Positions 21,863 through 31,487 of a DNA stretch of 39,043 bases are shown one piece after another. A program made the translations under genes and the position numbers. Under the pieces are notes generated by a model. That model was not told where the DNA came from. It saw only the letters and a program-made list of their open reading frames with translations, and made no database searches. Source of the DNA: an uncultured Pseudomonadota bacterium (GTDB lineage Bacteria; Pseudomonadota; Gammaproteobacteria; Burkholderiales; Methylophilaceae); assembly GCA_903882525.1 (NCBI GenBank), contig CAIRXI010000078.1:1-39043 (forward strand), read 5' to 3'. Every line of letters begins with the position of its first letter. The stretch's first letter is position 1.

Positions 21863-23932
21863 CTAATCTGCATATTTTTTAAGCAGCTGCTGCTGCGCAC
21901 TAAAGCTTAAATCTGCTCCGTTAGCTCTTCCAATGGGGACTGGAATTCTGGCATAAACGCCATCTGATCCGAGCAACCAAGAATCCTTATTGTCATCCAA
22001 ACTCATTTGGCAGCATTCAAGTAAAATACGTGCACGGTCATTGATGTTATCAATTGGCCATGCAATTTCAACCCGGCGCATCATATTGCGATTCATCCAA
22101 TCAGCGCTTGCCAGCCACATATTCTCTTCAGTATCAATTTTAAAATAGAATACGCGAGAATGCTCTAAGAGCCGGCCAATAATGGAACGTACACGGATAC
22201 GCCCATCCAGCCCCGGCGCATCCACTGGTAAAATGCAGGCACCGCGAATAATTAAATCCACTTCGACTCCAGCGCGCCCAGCTTTTACCAAGGCCTTCAC
22301 CAAGGCTTCATCGGTAAGCGCATTCATTTTCAAAATAATACTTGCTGGCTTACCTGCAATAGCCGCCAACTCAGCCGCTCTAATCTTGGCTAACATCTGC
22401 CGATGTAAATAAAATGGTGCTACCAAAAGTTTCTGCATACGGGGCAATTTAACCTGACTAGCAATATGCCTAAACAGATGCTCCATATCACGTGTAATTT
22501 GCACATCTGCCGTGAGCATACTGACATCCGTATACAAACGAGTGGTTCGAGGATTGTAATTGCCTGTAGATAAATGGCCGTAGTACTTGAGTCCAGCTTC
22601 TTCACGACGCATCACTAATAGCATCTTGGCATGCGTTTTTAAGCCGACAATCCCATACACCACTTGCGCACCTACAGATTCAAGCGCTTCAGCCCAGTTA
22701 ATGTTAGCCTCTTCGTCAAACCTAGCTTTAAGCTCGACCACCGCCATGACTTCCTTGCCTTGACGCACAGCCTCTTGTAGCAGCTTTAGCATGCGCGTAT
22801 CAGAACCTGCACGATAGATGGTTTGCTGTATCGATAACACATCTGGATCATTCACAGCTTCACGTAAAAAGTCGATTACTGATTCAAAACTTTCATAAGG
22901 CTGATGAATCAAAACGTTTCTCTGCTTCAACTGGCTAAAGAAAGATTGATTAGGTAACAACTGATGGCTAATTTGTGGCTCAAATGGCTTAAATTTGAGC
23001 TGACTACCTTCAGCCAAATCAGCCAACTGCATTAAGCGCGCTAAATTTACTGGTCCATGCACGCGATATAAGGACTGTTTAGGCAAATTGAATTGCTGCA
23101 ATAACATCTTAGCAAGCTTGTCATCACAACCATGTGACACCTCTAAACGCACTGCATCTCCAAAATTTCTATGCACCAAGCCTTTACGCAAAGCTGTGCG
23201 CAGATTCTTCACATCATCTTCATCGACGGACAAATCCGAGTGCCGGGTAACCCGAAACTGAGAGAAATTAAGCACTTCACGCCCATCAAACAGACTAGAT
23301 AAGTGAGCGCGAATCACGCTAGAAAGTGAAACAAACTTTTGCTGTTTATCACTTAAGTTCTTTGGTAACTTAATCAGACGTGACAACACTCGCGGCACTC
23401 TGACAATAGCAATATTATTGCTACGTCCAAAAGCATCACTCCCAGCCAGCGAAACAATAAAATTCAGTGATTTATTAGCTACCTGTGGAAAAGGGTGCGA
23501 TGGATCTAGTGCAACCGGAATCAATAAAGGCCGAACTTCCGACTCGAAATACTTTGCCACCCAACCGCGTTGCTGCAACGTACGCTCACCATGTGAGACT
23601 AAATGAACACCCTGCTCCGCTAAAGCCGGCATCAGTTCATTATTGAAAATGTGATATTGCTTATCGACTAGTGCGCGTGCTACGTTAGAAATCGACTCAT
23701 AACTTTGCACGGTAATATCGCCGTCCTGATCATCTTCGCGCATGGCATCTACATGCGGTGCGGCACGCACCTCAAAATACTCATCTAAATTTGAGGATAC
23801 GATGCATAAAAACCGCAGACGCTCAAGCAATGGGTATTCAGGATTTTGCGCTAACCCTAACACGCGTTCGTTAAACGCTAAAATGCTGGTGTCACGATTA
23901 ATAAGTTTTAATGGCGGGTAAGATTTGCGCAT
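21863..23932 (-). CDS. ppk1: Polyphosphate kinase 1
   Basis: FLCIVSSNLDEYFEVRAA, ALDPSHPFPQVANKSLNF, LKTHAKMLLVMRRE, HLSTGNYNPRTTRLYTD. Confidence 0.97.
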   Translation of the reverse strand: MRKSYPPLKLINRDTSILAFNERVLGLAQNPEYPLLERLRFLCIVSSNLDEYFEVRAAPHVDAMREDDQDGDITVQSYESISNVARALVDKQYHIFNNELMPALAEQGVHLVSHGERTLQQRGWVAKYFESEVRPLLIPVALDPSHPFPQVANKSLNFIVSLAGSDAFGRSNNIAIVRVPRVLSRLIKLPKNLSDKQQKFVSLSSVIRAHLSSLFDGREVLNFSQFRVTRHSDLSVDEDDVKNLRTALRKGLVHRNFGDAVRLEVSHGCDDKLAKMLLQQFNLPKQSLYRVHGPVNLARLMQLADLAEGSQLKFKPFEPQISHQLLPNQSFFSQLKQRNVLIHQPYESFESVIDFLREAVNDPDVLSIQQTIYRAGSDTRMLKLLQEAVRQGKEVMAVVELKARFDEEANINWAEALESVGAQVVYGIVGLKTHAKMLLVMRREEAGLKYYGHLSTGNYNPRTTRLYTDVSMLTADVQITRDMEHLFRHIASQVKLPRMQKLLVAPFYLHRQMLAKIRAAELAAIAGKPASIILKMNALTDEALVKALVKAGRAGVEVDLIIRGACILPVDAPGLDGRIRVRSIIGRLLEHSRVFYFKIDTEENMWLASADWMNRNMMRRVEIAWPIDNINDRARILLECCQMSLDDNKDSWLLGSDGVYARIPVPIGRANGADLSFSAQQQLLKKYAD

Positions 23933-23975
23933 AGTTTCTTAATTTTTTATGTGACAACAATTTTAAGCGTCAATT

Positions 23976-23993
23976 GTTACAAATTAATGACTG
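23976..23993 (-). promoter_or_regulatory. Candidate Pho box of the ppk1 promoter
   Basis: Minus strand CAGTCAT-TAAT-TTGTAAC versus CTGTCAT-N4-CTGTCAC (11/14 in the repeat halves), followed after exactly 10 nt by TAAAAT (23960-23965), 44 nt from the ATG. Confidence 0.6.
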
Positions 23994-24096
23994 TTTAATG
24001 AAAAAAGAAAACCGTTAAAAATAAGCGCGCGGCCTTCACAGCCAATCATTGGGTGGCCACGCCCTAATATTAGATGGGCTTTTAAGCTAGCGCTTG

Positions 24097-24915
24097 CTAA
24101 GCGTTGACTAGCTGTTGCAACAGCCATCCGGCAGCAATAAATCCAAACGGTGCCGTCACTGTCACACTAGACCCATATCCAGCACAGTTCAAACCTGTGA
24201 TAGCATTGCTCTCTAAGGCACATAATCCTTCTGGCTTTATCGCTTCTTCATCAGAATAAACGCAGTGGATACCCAACTTAGGTATTTTACTTTTTTCAGG
24301 TTCTGCTTTAGCAAAGGCGTAATCGCGGCGCAGCGTATTGCGTACCTTAGCCAACAATTTATCATGGCTGACTTGCGCTAGATCAGCTTGTTTGATACGG
24401 CTGCCATCAAGCCGGCCACCAGCGGCGCCCGTCATCACTAGCGGTAAATGATGGGTTTTGCAAAAATGCGCAATGGCTGCTTTGGCTTTGGCATCGTCTA
24501 TGCAATCAATAACTCCATCAAACTTTGCCATTAATAGCGAATTGATATTTTCAATACTTACAAACTCTTCAATTTCGACTACCTCTGCCGATGGGTTAAT
24601 CAGGCGAATGCGTTCAGCCATCGCCGTCACTTTAGCTTTACCAAAACTACCCTCTAGCGCATGCAGTTGCCGATTCACATTAGATTCAGCAATATTATCC
24701 AAGTCAATTAAGGTGATAGTGCCAACAGCATTACGCGCAAGCGCTTCTGCTGCCCAACTACCAACCCCGCCAATGCCAATAATACAGATATGTGAGGCTT
24801 GCAGTCTAGCTAAGCCCGTTGCGCCATATAACCGAGCCACACCGCCAAAACGCCGCGCGCTATCCATCGCTTCCAAATCATCTGTTAATGCAGCAGTCTG
24901 ACTGATGCTTGTCAT
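24097..24915 (-). CDS. tcdA: tRNA threonylcarbamoyladenosine dehydratase (TcdA/CsdL family)
   Basis: ThiF/E1-like: HICIIGIGGVGSWAAEALARNAVGTITLIDLDNIAESNVNRQLHA. Confidence 0.93.
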   Translation of the reverse strand: MTSISQTAALTDDLEAMDSARRFGGVARLYGATGLARLQASHICIIGIGGVGSWAAEALARNAVGTITLIDLDNIAESNVNRQLHALEGSFGKAKVTAMAERIRLINPSAEVVEIEEFVSIENINSLLMAKFDGVIDCIDDAKAKAAIAHFCKTHHLPLVMTGAAGGRLDGSRIKQADLAQVSHDKLLAKVRNTLRRDYAFAKAEPEKSKIPKLGIHCVYSDEEAIKPEGLCALESNAITGLNCAGYGSSVTVTAPFGFIAAGWLLQQLVNA

Positions 24916-25289
24916 GATTCTAAAATCACAAAAGCCGTGGCTAAATTTTTCTCATCACTAATACTAATGTGGGTATGCTGTATGTTTTTTTCTTGCATAA
25001 ATGCCAGCAAGTCAGGGGCAAGCACCAATATGGGTTTACCTAAATCGTCGTGGGAAATGGCAATATTCTGAAATGTGGCGGGCGCACGCAGACCGGTACC
25101 CAAGGCTTTAGAAAAGGCTTCTTTAGCCGCAAACCGCTTGGCCAAAAAACGTGCTTTAATCTGTGAGTTTTGATAGCCTTCTAATTCACTTGTCGCCAAA
25201 ACACGTTCGGCAAAACTATCTCCGAACGCATTAATTGAAGCCGCAATACGTGAGACTTCAACAATATCGGTACCGATGCCAAAAATCAT
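24912..25289 (-). CDS. acpS: Holo-[acyl-carrier-protein] synthase
   Basis: MIFGIGTDIVEVSRI, RFAAKEAFSKALGTG. Start at ATG 25289 preferred over GTG 25298. Confidence 0.95.
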   Translation of the reverse strand: MIFGIGTDIVEVSRIAASINAFGDSFAERVLATSELEGYQNSQIKARFLAKRFAAKEAFSKALGTGLRAPATFQNIAISHDDLGKPILVLAPDLLAFMQEKNIQHTHISISDEKNLATAFVILES

Positions 25290-25320
25290 ATTGCACACTG
25301 ATGTGTCGAGCGAATCATGG

Positions 25321-26049
25321 CTACTTGAAAGAAAATTCTTTCACTAACGCCTTCATTTCTCGCACCGCATTATCCCAACCTACAAATAAAGCATGCGCGA
25401 CGATGGCGTGGCCAATATTGAGTTCTTCTAAGCCTTCTATCGCAGCGATTTCATGCACATTATGATAGTGCAATCCGTGACCTGCATTCACCACCAATCC
25501 TAGTCCACGCGCGTAACTAACGGCCTGCTTAATCCGTAGTAATTCTAGGGCTTTAGTCTGCGCAGTCTCTGCGTCGGCAAACGTGCCGGTATGAAGCTCA
25601 ATCACAGGTGCGCCACACTTTTTCGCGGCATCTATTTGCGCATGGTCAGGTCCTATAAATAAGGACACACGGATGCCGGCACTGCTTAGTTTTTTAACGG
25701 CCTGTTCTACTTTTTCAAAATTAGCGAGCACATCTAACCCACCTTCCGTGGTGCGTTCCTCGCGCCGTTCCGGCACTAAGCAAACATCTTGTGGCGCTAC
25801 TTTTAAGGCTATATCAACCATTTCATCTGTAACAGCACATTCAAGATTCATACGTGTTTGCAATAATCCACGTAATGCGTGCACATCCGCATCCTGCATA
25901 TGCCTGCGATCTTCGCGAAGATGCAAGGTAATACTATCGGCACCAGATTGTTCAGCCCTTAATGCAGCTTGCACTACACTAGGATATTGAGTGCCACGTG
26001 CTTGACGTATGGTCGCCACGTGATCGATATTAACGCCTAATTTGATCAT
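25321..26049 (-). CDS. pdxJ: Pyridoxine 5'-phosphate synthase
   Basis: [56 protein letters not shown]. Confidence 0.98.
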   Translation of the reverse strand: MIKLGVNIDHVATIRQARGTQYPSVVQAALRAEQSGADSITLHLREDRRHMQDADVHALRGLLQTRMNLECAVTDEMVDIALKVAPQDVCLVPERREERTTEGGLDVLANFEKVEQAVKKLSSAGIRVSLFIGPDHAQIDAAKKCGAPVIELHTGTFADAETAQTKALELLRIKQAVSYARGLGLVVNAGHGLHYHNVHEIAAIEGLEELNIGHAIVAHALFVGWDNAVREMKALVKEFSFK

Positions 26050-26105
26050 ATTTTTGCTAGTTTTCTATACTAAGTTATCTATACTATGTTTGTGTTGTGG
26101 CTAGT

Positions 26106-26840
26106 TTATAGCCCTTGCAAATCTATTAAAAGTTGCCTAGTGTGCAAAGGTTTATCCCCTAAATAATGCGCCAATAAATAGCGCATTAACTGCTTACTTT
26201 GTTGTTGCGTTTGTGGATGACTATAATCATCATTGGCCATCGCCATCAGAGTACCACCAGACAATTGTACGCCATTTTTCGTGTGTTTTAATGCTGCATT
26301 TAACCTGATTGCGCCATGCTCGGCCTCATAGCGATAGATGTAGGTAGTATTAATCACTGCATTATCAGCGTCTACCCCTAGTGGAATGGCATACCCTAAT
26401 TCCTGCAACAACTTCAATTCAAATCGGCGTAAAGTGCTTGCTAAATCTTCACCGCTAGCGAGAATTTTTAAAGTGGCACTATAGTACTCAAAAAGGGTTT
26501 CGTGCGGATCTTCGCGCGGCAACAAGCGTAATAACAGTTCATTTAGGTAAAATCCACACATCAGCGCTTCGCCCTTGAGAAGCAGTAAACCACCGCCCCA
26601 ATCTAGACTATGTAACGTTTTGAGTTCTAGCTTACCAGACCAAGTAGCGACCAATGGCTGAAAGGATTGCAACATTCCTCTCATGGCAGAGCGTGGACGT
26701 CGCGCACCTTTGGCAGTGGCGGCTACACGCCCAAAACCGTGGGCAAATAACTCTACGACTAGGCTGGTTTCTTTAAACGGAAAAGTATGAAGCACATACA
26801 CCGCTTGGTTGTCTTGACGATTTAAACTAACTACAGCCAT
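26106..26840 (-). CDS. recO: DNA repair protein RecO
   Basis: VYVLHTFPFKETSLVVELFAHGFGRVAATAKGARRPRSAMRG; position between pdxJ and era. Confidence 0.93.
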   Translation of the reverse strand: MAVVSLNRQDNQAVYVLHTFPFKETSLVVELFAHGFGRVAATAKGARRPRSAMRGMLQSFQPLVATWSGKLELKTLHSLDWGGGLLLLKGEALMCGFYLNELLLRLLPREDPHETLFEYYSATLKILASGEDLASTLRRFELKLLQELGYAIPLGVDADNAVINTTYIYRYEAEHGAIRLNAALKHTKNGVQLSGGTLMAMANDDYSHPQTQQQSKQLMRYLLAHYLGDKPLHTRQLLIDLQGL

Positions 26841-26883
26841 AAAAGCTTAGTGGTAATTAAACCAAGGGCATGAGTGTCAATGA

Positions 26884-27786
26884 TTAATAACCTAAAGATT
26901 TCAAAGCACGCTCATCATCGGCCCAGCCACCTTTAACCTTAACCCAAGTTTCTAGATAAACCTTGCCGTCAAAAAGCTTCTCCATATCTTGACGCGCTTC
27001 AGTTGAGATTTGCTTGAGCTTTTCTCCGCCTTTTCCGATTAGCATCGGCTTTTGACTATCTTTATCTACAATAATTGCGCAAAAAATACGGCGTAGCTTG
27101 CCCACCACTTCAAATTTCTCAATCTCTACGGTCACTGAATAAGGGATTTCATCACCTAATAATCTGAATATTTTCTCACGCACCAGCTCAGCGGCTAAAA
27201 ATCGTTCGTTCTTATCTGTCAGCTCATCCTCAGAATAGATGGCGGCTTGCTCAGGCAAGTACTTGCGAATAGTCGCCAACAACTCATCCAAATGCAGGCT
27301 CTTTTTGGCGCTGACCGGCACGATGTCTGAGAATGGAAACTCAAGATCAAAGTCTTGAATTAAAGGTAATAGATTCCCCTTATCTCCCATCAAATCTGAT
27401 TTATTCACCACCAAAATAGTTGGTGTCTTTTCTGAAAGTAAGGCCAATACTTTGCGATCCGCATCACCCAGCTTCATAGGCTCAATCACAAATAACACGA
27501 CATCCACTTCAGCTAAAACCTGCGTCACGGTTTTATTTAAACCTTTATTGAGCGCATTTAAATGTTTTTGTTGAAAGCCGGGGGTATCCACAAACAAAAA
27601 TTGGGTATCGTCAGTGGTATGAATGCCAAGCAATCGATGTCGCGTAGTTTGTGCCTTGCGTGAAGTAATGGCTAACTTCATGCCCAAAATATGGTTGAGT
27701 AACGTTGATTTACCTACGTTAGGACGACCGACAATTGCTACCGTGCCACATTTGTATGCGCTCAGCTCTTTATCTAAATCTGTCAT
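26884..27786 (-). CDS. era: GTPase Era
   Basis: GRPNVGKSTLLN, DTPGFQ, NKSDL and KH domain MLIGKGGEKLKQI. Confidence 0.98.
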   Translation of the reverse strand: MTDLDKELSAYKCGTVAIVGRPNVGKSTLLNHILGMKLAITSRKAQTTRHRLLGIHTTDDTQFLFVDTPGFQQKHLNALNKGLNKTVTQVLAEVDVVLFVIEPMKLGDADRKVLALLSEKTPTILVVNKSDLMGDKGNLLPLIQDFDLEFPFSDIVPVSAKKSLHLDELLATIRKYLPEQAAIYSEDELTDKNERFLAAELVREKIFRLLGDEIPYSVTVEIEKFEVVGKLRRIFCAIIVDKDSQKPMLIGKGGEKLKQISTEARQDMEKLFDGKVYLETWVKVKGGWADDERALKSLGY

Positions 27787-28475
27787 TTTCTAATCTTCTC
27801 CAAAGCAATTTTTTCTAATGCGATTAACGCATAGTTTGCAGCCTGCTGTTCTGCAATGCGGCGACTGGTGCCTTCACCAGCCGTACGTATATTTAATTTC
27901 TCTATGTAACATTCAACCATAAACAGTTGCGCATGGGCTTCGCCTGCTAATTGCGTAACCTTATACTCTGGGACTGCGAGCTTTTGGCCTTGTAAGTGCT
28001 CTTGCAATAATGACTTAGGATCTTTGTCGATAACATTGGGATCTATTGTTGCCAACTTATCAGCAAACAAAGCGATCACCATGGCTTCCGCCTCGGCATA
28101 ACCACCATCTAGATAAACCGCACCAACCAAAGCTTCTAATGCATCAGCCAATATAGATGGTCGGCGCCAACCACCACTTTTAAGTTCACCCTCACCTAAT
28201 TTAAGCGCAGCGCCAACGTCTAGTGACTGCGCTATTTCGCATAGGGTAGCTTCTTTGACTAATTGTGCGCGTAATCGGCTTAAATCTCCCTCAGCCAACG
28301 CTTGGAAACGCTGAAACAACTGCTGAGCAATGATAAAGTTAAGTGCGCCATCGCCTAAAAACTCAAGTCTCTCATTATTTTGCGCACTAAAACTGCGATG
28401 AGTGAGCGCCTGCGTTAGTAGACTGTCGTTGACAAAACGATAGGGCAATCGATTTGCTAAAGCTTGTTGCGTCAT
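27783..28475 (-). CDS. rnc: Ribonuclease III
   Basis: NERLEFLGDGALNFIIA catalytic motif; C-terminal dsRBD; overlaps era by 4 nt. Confidence 0.97.
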   Translation of the reverse strand: MTQQALANRLPYRFVNDSLLTQALTHRSFSAQNNERLEFLGDGALNFIIAQQLFQRFQALAEGDLSRLRAQLVKEATLCEIAQSLDVGAALKLGEGELKSGGWRRPSILADALEALVGAVYLDGGYAEAEAMVIALFADKLATIDPNVIDKDPKSLLQEHLQGQKLAVPEYKVTQLAGEAHAQLFMVECYIEKLNIRTAGEGTSRRIAEQQAANYALIALEKIALEKIRK

Positions 28476-28502
28476 TATAGATCGCTTGAAATGGCGCGCA
28501 TT

Positions 28503-28616
28503 TTATTCATGACGACTTGCAGAAAAATGCATCAACACCATGCGGGCAATCACCAGGTTATCTTCTGAAACCAAGGCCATTCCAGCTTGCTTGCTTACGC
28601 TTTCAAAGTGATGCAT
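28503..28616 (-). CDS. Candidate 37-aa small ORF between lepB and rnc
   Basis: MHHFESVSKQAGMALVSEDNLVIARMVLMHFSASRHE*, with GGGA ~7 nt upstream of the ATG; below the ORF-track cutoff. Confidence 0.35.
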   Translation of the reverse strand: MHHFESVSKQAGMALVSEDNLVIARMVLMHFSASRHE

Positions 28617-28654
28617 TGAATTCCCTTACATGTTCAGCATAGCGCGCAACCATT

Positions 28655-29434
28655 TTAATGAATGGCCGTGCCTATTCTTGAGAACTGATCAAAATTCATC
28701 CAGATAAAAAAGGCTTTACCTACCAAATTTCTTTCTGGTACAAAACCCCAAACACGACTATCCGAACTATTATCACGATTATCACCCATCGCTAAATATT
28801 GTCCAGCAGGCACGATAATTTCTTCATTATTCGCGAATTTAGCGCCGATGGCATTAGGCTCATAATTTCCCACAACATCATGGATTAAAATGTCGTGCTT
28901 CACGGCACCCAATTGCTCTTGATACTGCTTAGCACGGATCATATTTAAACCAGAGATGACATAATCATAATCACCAACATCATTCACTACTAACAGCTGT
29001 CCATTAATGGTTAAGTGCTTATCTTGATAGCTAATTTTATCGCCAGGCAAACCCACCACGCGCTTAATGTAGTCTATAGAAGGTTGTGGCGGATAGTGAA
29101 ATACAAAGACATCACCGCGACTCGGCTGATTTATTGATGCAAATACATTATTCAAAATAGGTACACGCAAACCGTAGGTAAATTTATTCACCAAAATATA
29201 ATCGCCTGCTAACAAGGTCGGCATCATAGATCCCGAAGGGATTTTGAATGGCTCAACAATAAATGAGCGCACACAAAACACTACTAAGATGACCGGAAAA
29301 AAGCTTTTGGCATATTCAACCAGAACCGGCTCATCAGCACCTGCAGCACGATTTTTACTTAAGACTAAAATATCGAGCAACCAGATAAAGCCAGTGGCCA
29401 CCAGTATGACGATCATAAATAATGCAAACATCAT
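28655..29434 (-). CDS. lepB: Signal peptidase I
   Basis: Ser motif IPSGSMMPTLLAGDYILVNKFTYG, IKRVVGLPGD, MGDNRDNSSDSR. Confidence 0.97.
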   Translation of the reverse strand: MMFALFMIVILVATGFIWLLDILVLSKNRAAGADEPVLVEYAKSFFPVILVVFCVRSFIVEPFKIPSGSMMPTLLAGDYILVNKFTYGLRVPILNNVFASINQPSRGDVFVFHYPPQPSIDYIKRVVGLPGDKISYQDKHLTINGQLLVVNDVGDYDYVISGLNMIRAKQYQEQLGAVKHDILIHDVVGNYEPNAIGAKFANNEEIIVPAGQYLAMGDNRDNSSDSRVWGFVPERNLVGKAFFIWMNFDQFSRIGTAIH

Positions 29435-29480
29435 TGCGTATATATCCTATTAGTTTGGTTAGGCTTTATAGAAGCCGATA

Positions 29481-31271
29481 TTAGTCTTCAATGCGCAAAA
29501 TGGCCAAAAATGCCTCTTGCGGAATCTCCACATTACCCACTTGCTTCATGCGTTTCTTGCCTTCTTTTTGCTTATCTAGCAACTTACGCTTACGTGAAAC
29601 ATCGCCTCCATAACACTTAGCAATCACGTTCTTACGCATCGCTTTCACGGTTTCACGCGAAATAATATTTGCACCAATGGAAGCTTGGATGGCCACATCA
29701 AACATCTGACGCGGAATCAACTCACGCATTTTTGCCGCCACTTCGCGGCCACGACGCACACTATTGGCTCTATGTACAATCATGCTCAAAGCATCTACGC
29801 GTTCGCCATTGACCATAATATCAAGCTTTACCAAATCTGCTGCGCGAAACTCTAAAAACTCATAATCCATGGAAGCATAACCACGTGACACTGATTTTAA
29901 TTTATCAAAAAAATCGAGCACCACTTCATTCAGTGGCATTTCGTAGCTCAACATTACTTGCCTACCCATGTACTGCATATTCTTTTGAATACCACGCTTG
30001 TTATTGCAAAGCGTCATCACCGCACCTACGTAATCTTGCGGCATTAACAAATTGACATTAATCACCGGTTCGCGGGTTTCCGCAATACGTGAAATCTCAG
30101 GCAATCGTGATGGGTTTTCAATCTGCACCACTTCACCGTCTTTAAGCAGCAATTCATAGACTACCGTAGGTGCAGTGGTAATTAGGTCCATATCATACTC
30201 ACGCTCCAAGCGCTCTTGTACGATTTCCATATGCAGCAAGCCTAAAAATCCACACCTAAAACCAAAGCCTAACGCTGTGGAGTTTTCCGGTTCAAACAAC
30301 AAGCTAGCATCGTTTAAACTTAGCTTTTCTAGTGCCGTACGCAAAGCTTCAAACTGATTAGATTCTACTGGATATAGCCCTGCAAACACTTGTGGTTTTA
30401 CTTCTTTAAAACCCACCAATGGCTGTGCTGCTGGTTTATTCACCAAGGTAACAGTGTCACCAACTTTAGCACTAGCCAACTCTTTAATACCCGCAATAAC
30501 AAAGCCTACTTCACCGGCTGAAAGCGCCGTTTTTTGCACAGACTTTGGTGTAAATACACCGACCTGCTCACATAAAAATTCTGCATGCGTGGCCATTAAG
30601 CGGATTTTATCTTTTGGCTTTAGCACGCCATCAATCACACGCACCAGCATGACTACACCCACGTAGTTATCAAACCAAGCGTCAATCACTAGCGCTTTGA
30701 GCGGGCCATCTACATTACCTTTTGGCGGCGGCACCTTGGCCACCACAGCTTCCAATACATCACGTACACCCAATCCAGTTTTGGCAGAGCAGCGCACGGC
30801 ATCTTTAGCATCAATGCCAATGACATCTTCAATTTCCTGCATGACGCGATCAGGATCTGCTGATGGCAAATCAATTTTATTGAGCACCGCGGTTACTTCC
30901 ACACCTAAATCTAGTGCGGTATAACAGTTGGCCACACTCTGCGCTTCTACGCCTTGACTGGCATCCACTACTAACAGTGCGCCTTCGCAAGCTGAAAGTG
31001 AGCGAGATACTTCATAGCTAAAATCCACGTGGCCAGGGGTATCAATCAAATTAAGATGATAAATCTGGCCGTCGTCTGCTTTGTAATCCAGAGCTGCCGT
31101 TTGCGCTTTAATCGTAATGCCGCGTTCCCGCTCAATATCCATAGAGTCCAGGACTTGTGCTTCCATTTCACGGTCAGCTAAACCGCCACATAAATGAATG
31201 ATACGATCAGCTAAAGTTGATTTGCCGTGATCAATGTGGGCAATAATGGAGAAGTTACGGATATTTTTCAT
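29481..31271 (-). CDS. lepA: Elongation factor 4
   Basis: [30 protein letters not shown]-terminal [25 protein letters not shown]. Confidence 0.99.
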   Translation of the reverse strand: MKNIRNFSIIAHIDHGKSTLADRIIHLCGGLADREMEAQVLDSMDIERERGITIKAQTAALDYKADDGQIYHLNLIDTPGHVDFSYEVSRSLSACEGALLVVDASQGVEAQSVANCYTALDLGVEVTAVLNKIDLPSADPDRVMQEIEDVIGIDAKDAVRCSAKTGLGVRDVLEAVVAKVPPPKGNVDGPLKALVIDAWFDNYVGVVMLVRVIDGVLKPKDKIRLMATHAEFLCEQVGVFTPKSVQKTALSAGEVGFVIAGIKELASAKVGDTVTLVNKPAAQPLVGFKEVKPQVFAGLYPVESNQFEALRTALEKLSLNDASLLFEPENSTALGFGFRCGFLGLLHMEIVQERLEREYDMDLITTAPTVVYELLLKDGEVVQIENPSRLPEISRIAETREPVINVNLLMPQDYVGAVMTLCNNKRGIQKNMQYMGRQVMLSYEMPLNEVVLDFFDKLKSVSRGYASMDYEFLEFRAADLVKLDIMVNGERVDALSMIVHRANSVRRGREVAAKMRELIPRQMFDVAIQASIGANIISRETVKAMRKNVIAKCYGGDVSRKRKLLDKQKEGKKRMKQVGNVEIPQEAFLAILRIED

Positions 31272-31377
31272 GGTTTGGATAGACTATTTTATTGTCTGGC
31301 TAGCAACTTAAGTTTATTAAAAACTTAATGCCTATGGCGCAGTTTAATAACAAGGGTGTAGCTTAAGAACGAAGATT

Positions 31378-31410
31378 AATAACAAAGGCGCCTTAAGCGC
31401 CTTTGTTATT
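31378..31410 (-). terminator. Perfect 14-bp inverted repeat hairpin between mucD and lepA
   Basis: AATAACAAAGGCGC-CTTAA-GCGCCTTTGTTATT, ~78 nt after the mucD stop on the minus strand; AT-rich outer arms flank the GC core. Confidence 0.75.
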
Positions 31411-31487
31411 GCAAATTAACTGACCGGATTTTACAGCAAATTCAAAGTATTAACATCAACTGATTGGTGCGCAACTTTTCATAGCCA

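Noticed and set aside
24001-24096. GC-rich structured stretch between ppk1 and tcdA as a possible ncRNA
   Set aside because: Several short overlapping dyads (GTGGCCAC, CTAATATTAG, GCCC/GGGC) but no single coherent fold, promoter or U-tract visible by eye.
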